The position numbers and the translations under genes are program-made. The notes under the pieces are model-generated. The model saw only the letters and a list, made by a program, of their open reading frames with translations, was not told the DNA's origin and ran no database searches. A stretch of 64,000 nt of DNA from Dillenia suffruticosa (Eukaryota > Streptophyta > Magnoliopsida > Dilleniales > Dilleniaceae): contig JAVTVX010000030.1 in assembly GCA_033439265.1 (NCBI GenBank), positions 2,358,501-2,422,500 of the forward strand. Reading direction: 5' to 3'. This document shows, one piece after another, positions 60,346-64,000 of the stretch (position 1 is the stretch's first letter; every line of letters starts with the position of its first letter).

Positions 60346-60676
60346 TAAATTATGTAGGTTAGGACCCCATTAAGATGTTGCTTTGAGTCTGAACGGACAG
60401 ATTTAGTAATATCAGATGAAAGGGACGTTGAAAACTGTGTATATTGTAGATACTCTATGTTGCATCCTTGCAATCATAAAGGTTTGAGTGCCGGCAAGTA
60501 ACAGCATCCCAGATTTTGTCCTTATATCTTGCTGAAGTATTTGTTCAAATTTTGCCCTCCATGTCTCAGGCCTCAACCATTTATCCTTCTATAATACTAG
60601 TTGCCACCAATATTGCAGTAATTTCATTTTGAAAGCATCTGATTTTCATTTTCTGATCTTACTCACACTTAGTGTT
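60346..60676. other. Intergenic spacer between the SDR genes
   Basis: About 330 bases holding the 3' UTR of gene 1 and the short 5' flank of gene 2. The 57.0-57.75 kb promoter is not repeated here, so gene 2 must use a different or much shorter promoter. Confidence 0.5.
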
Positions 60677-62776
60677 ATGGATACAACAAAGAGGTAAATC
60701 AATGGCAAATTTCAGTTCATTTGTTGTATCTGATAAAATTTTTTAGAAAGAATGTATCTTTTTTTCTATTCAATGAGAAGTACAATTTATACAAGAGCAA
60801 AGCTAACATCAAGGATCTAGATCTGCGAGTAAACAAACTAATTCTGGAAATACAAACTATAATTCCAGAAGTAAAAAATAAAATCCCATAACAATTGGGA
60901 TATATACAAAGGAAGAATAAATCTCTTCCTAAAATTACTCTACCTAATTTACAGCTCACGGCAACAGTATCTTTTATTTCTAACTACATCTTCAGACTTC
61001 ATCTCTCTCTCTCTCTCTCTCTCTTTCAGGTATGCAGTTGTGACAGGAGCAAACAAAGGGATTGGTTTGGAGGTATGCAGACAGCTAGCTGCTAATGGAG
61101 TGATGGTGGTGTTATCAGCTAGAAATGAAAAGAGGGGTCTTGAAGCTCTTGAGAAAGTCATAGAGTCTGAGGTCTCAAACAATGTGATCTTTCATCAGCT
61201 TGATGTGACAGACCCATCTAGTGTTGCTTCCCTTGCTGATTTTGTCAAAAAGGAGTTTGGAAGGCTTGATATCTTGGTACGCTTTTTATCGCTTTTTCAA
61301 CTTTTGAAAGGCTTGATATCTTGATTTGAGATTCCATAAACTCCCAAATCATCTTTTTTTCTTAGTAATTTTTGAATTCATCTTAATACTAGTTATGGTT
61401 TCTTTGAGATTCCATGAGACCGTTCTTGTTTGTTTACGTTTTTCAAGAGACTGTCCGTGACCTAGTGATATGTGTGTATGCCTTTTAGCATACTTGCTCT
61501 GCCGCTGATCCTGTTAGGAATGCTGAAAAATGCCTTGAAATTCTCATGCAGGTGAACAATGCTGGAATTGCTGGAGCAGCTGCAGATTTTGATGGTATGA
61601 GAGCTCGGCAACATGCAGCTGGCGGAGTAAGTGTTGAAACATAATTTGTTTCTATAACAAAACACTGGTTCAAGGTTTAAAAAAGCTTCTTGGCAGTATG
61701 CTTAAGTAAACTCTATGTAGCCATAGTAGTCATTCCAAAAATGCTGCTCTTCAAAGCCTTTTAAACCATGATTTTTTTTTTTTGTAAGCAGATTATTACC
61801 ACTGACCTGTATTCGGGTTTCACCCGACTAATCCGTTCATAAGGAATTGGCTCTCTCAAAATCCTATTTTTTCATTTTCATGACTCGAACTGAAACCTAT
61901 GGTTAAGGGGAGGCCTTTTAAACCATGATTTTAGATAACCTAACATGTTTAATGTTAGAAATATTAAATTTTTATGGGAACATACAGAATTTTCTTTACT
62001 GATGCAGCTAAGTGATAAATTTGATTGGTCGGGACTCTTGGAAGAAACTTATGAGATGGCAGAAGAATGCATAAATACAAACTTCTATGGTGCAAAACGA
62101 ATGGTAGAAGCATTAGTGCCACTGCTTGAGTTATCAAAATCTGCAAATATAGTTAATGTTTCATCCTCTGCCGGAAAGTTAAAGGTAACAAATCGTTCCC
62201 AGTAGTAGTCTTTGCCTATTAAGTGCTAGACAAGTTTCCATGACTTACGAGATTGCTCAGACAAACTTTTTTTCTTTCTTACTTTTTTGGCAATCTTACG
62301 AAATTGTCCGATACTTATAATGCACATTAGCTCATGAAAGATCATTTCGTTCTAGAAAAAGCTTTTAGAGTGATCTTATTCTGTAATTTCAGCGTATACC
62401 TAATGAGTGGGCTCAAGGGGTTCTAAACGATGTTGAAGGCCTTACTGAAGACAGAGTAGACCAAATAGTGATGAAATACCTACAAGATTTGAAAGAAGGT
62501 CCACCTGAAACAAAAGGCTGGCCCAAGTTTTTGTCTGCTTATTGTGTCTCAAAGGCAGCAATGAATGCATACACAAGAATACTTGCCAAAAGGTACTCCA
62601 CTTTCTGTGTTAACTGCATTTGTCCTGGCTATGTCAAAACCGACATAACTGGCAACAATGGCATCCTTACCGTTGAGGAAGGTGCGCAAAGTATTGTGAA
62701 CTTGGCACTCCAGCTTGATGGGAGCACTACTGGTTGCTTCTTTTCTCGAAACAGAGTTTCATCTTACAATGAATGA
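60677..62776 (+). CDS. Short-chain dehydrogenase/reductase, menthol/salutaridine reductase type (gene 2)
   Basis: Exons 60677-60693, 61030-61276, 61552-61626, 62008-62184, 62393-62776; 900 nt, 299 aa, same exon plan as gene 1 with exon 4 nine bases longer. TGANKGIG (11-18), [10 protein letters not shown] (89-98), [24 protein letters not shown] (Tyr222, Lys226), then [14 protein letters not shown] near the C-terminus. Starts MDTTKR, parallel to MDATKR. Same predicted chemistry as gene 1; the substrate pocket differs ([20 protein letters not shown] instead of [20 protein letters not shown] in exon 3), so specificity may differ. Intron 3 carries a SINE. No frame damage. Confidence 0.93.
61785..61920 (-). 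mobile_element. SINE, minus orientation, in SDR gene 2 intron 3
   Basis: CTGTATTCGGGTTTCACCCG, CTAATCCGTTCATAAGG and CATGACTCGAACTGAAACC match the family order. TTTTAAACCATGATTTT occurs on both sides (about 61757 and 61917), which probably marks the target duplication. Confidence 0.75.
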
Positions 62777-63610
62777 TATCTGTTCATGTTCCAATCATGT
62801 TAACATAACAGTTAATAAATAAGATTTTGTAAGTGTTGATTTTGTATTGACGCAACCAATTCAACTTTTATCCTTGTTGAATTTTAAAATGATGATGATA
62901 CGGTGAGTTGAACTCTTCACTGAAAATAACTTTATCCTAGCAGAGATCCCAAATCAATTTTTTTTTTTTTCATAATCCCAGTTTGAATTTTTCCATGGGT
63001 AACTGAGGGAAGCAGAAAAGAGATGTTATGGAGCTAATAAAGGTAGTTTTTCTTGATGATAACGACAGACCAGGTAGTGAATGGTATTACAGGTATCTGA
63101 AACAGTTTATAGTTCTCTTGATGCAAAACAATAGCTGACAGAGGAGAGGAGCATATGCAGATTTAAACATAGGGACAAACATCACAAATATTTTTTAGGA
63201 CATGCATATATTGTATATCTGTTGTCAATATTAAGGCCATGCCAGATGCTAGATTCTCTGTATCGAAGACAACATGGAGAACCTTCTCTACAATCATAAA
63301 AAGGCTTGAACGCAGCCATGTAACAGCAACCCATAATTCAAATTTTTTACCCGACCTATTTGTCATTCCTATTCTAATTTTTGTCTGCTAATATTTTGGA
63401 AAGCAAAAATTATATAAACATTGAGATTCGTTTAACATAACATAGACAATGACAAAGGTGAAGGTGAATTGAATGCCGCAGACTCTCATTGAGGTGGGAC
63501 TCTTCTTCATGTTTGCGATTGCAACCTTGCTCTATAAGCATTCTCATTAATTTTCTCCCAGACTCATGATGATCCTTTTGCTCGAATAGACAGTAAATTT
63601 TCCTAACAGC
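62777..63610. other. Intergenic DNA downstream of SDR gene 2
   Basis: 3' UTR and AT-rich spacer. No further gene is recognised until the SDR remnant at 63616. Confidence 0.4.
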
Positions 63611-63615
63611 AATAC

Positions 63616-64000
63616 AGCTAAGTAAAGTTGATTGATCAGGAATCACGAAACAGTAGTAGAAGACTTTGTTCTGGTGCTGGAGTTATCAAAATCTGCAAAG
63701 ATAGTTAATGTTTCAACTGGACAGAAAAATTGAAGGTAATAAAACAGTATAAAATCATGATTTTTTTTCTCTTTTGTATGAATATGCCATGCCTACCCAT
63801 AAAAAGGACACAGGCATTTTCCTACTTTTGGAATTCTCATATTAAATAGGCTAAAGGGTACTAAGCGATGACGAAGACTTTAAGGAAGAGAGAATGGACA
63901 ATGTAACCAAATACCTAAAATATTTCAATAAAGGTCCACTGGAAACCAAAAGGCTGGTCCAAGTTCTTATCTCCTTATATAATCTCAAAAGCAGCAATAA
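63616..64000 (+). pseudogene. SDR exon 4-5 remnant, runs off the window
   Basis: Reads LSKVD-stop-SGITK, then VLELSKSAKIVNVS with the NTNFYGAKR part deleted. After an intron the second part (about 63849 on) reads AKGY-stop-ALSDDEDFKEERM, VTKYLKYF and, after a shift, a GWSKFLSPYIISKAA-like stretch. Stops and shifts show it is a third, dead tandem copy in this window. Confidence 0.88.

Overview
This window is nuclear DNA of a dicot flowering plant. It is AT-rich (introns, intergenic DNA), its genes are split by many GT-AG introns, and it holds plant-type genes (mitochondrial NAD-malic enzyme, menthol/salutaridine-type short-chain reductases), an Athila-type LTR retrotransposon, RTE-like LINE 3' ends, a CACTA element and many tRNA-derived SINEs. 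The species cannot be named from the sequence alone. No RNA gene, CRISPR array or bacterial-type operon was seen.

Layout. 0-6.3 kb: an alpha-tubulin start fragment, then a decayed Rab2 (RABB1) pseudogene, with an internally deleted Athila-like element between them (748-4123, 5-bp target duplication). 6.4-11.7 kb: telomere-like degenerate repeats and a giant foldback element (A). 12.0-15.9 kb: an RmlD/MAT2B-like reductase pseudogene whose 3' flank (15.78-17.03 kb) is repeated inverted at 45.6-46.9 kb. 17.7-21.0 kb: a second giant foldback element (B). 23.5-29.1 kb: a 328-bp tandem triplication and three broken SDR copies on the minus strand. 30.6-44.0 kb: an apparently intact 19-exon NAD-malic enzyme gene (minus strand, 615 aa predicted). 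48.9-51.2 kb: a small unidentified membrane-protein gene (minus) with a reading-frame break in exon 3 and a palindrome-rich foldback element in its 5' intron. 53.5-64 kb: an inverted copy of the NAD-ME 3' end, then an SDR pseudogene carrying a CACTA element, two intact five-exon SDR genes in tandem (296 and 299 aa), and the start of another decayed SDR copy.

Interpretation. Blocks containing RmlD-like, NAD-ME and SDR sequence occur twice in opposite orientation. If the segment between about 17 and 53.5 kb is flipped, every copy points the same way, so a tandem duplication followed by one large inversion is the simplest model. SINE present/absent differences between the copies show that some insertions came after the duplication. 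The likely active genes are NAD-ME (mitochondrial malate decarboxylation) and the two SDR genes (NADPH-dependent carbonyl reduction, substrate unknown). I found no clear new biochemical system; the most unusual structures are the giant hairpin elements, one of which appears to carry the 5' end of a neighbouring gene in both arms.
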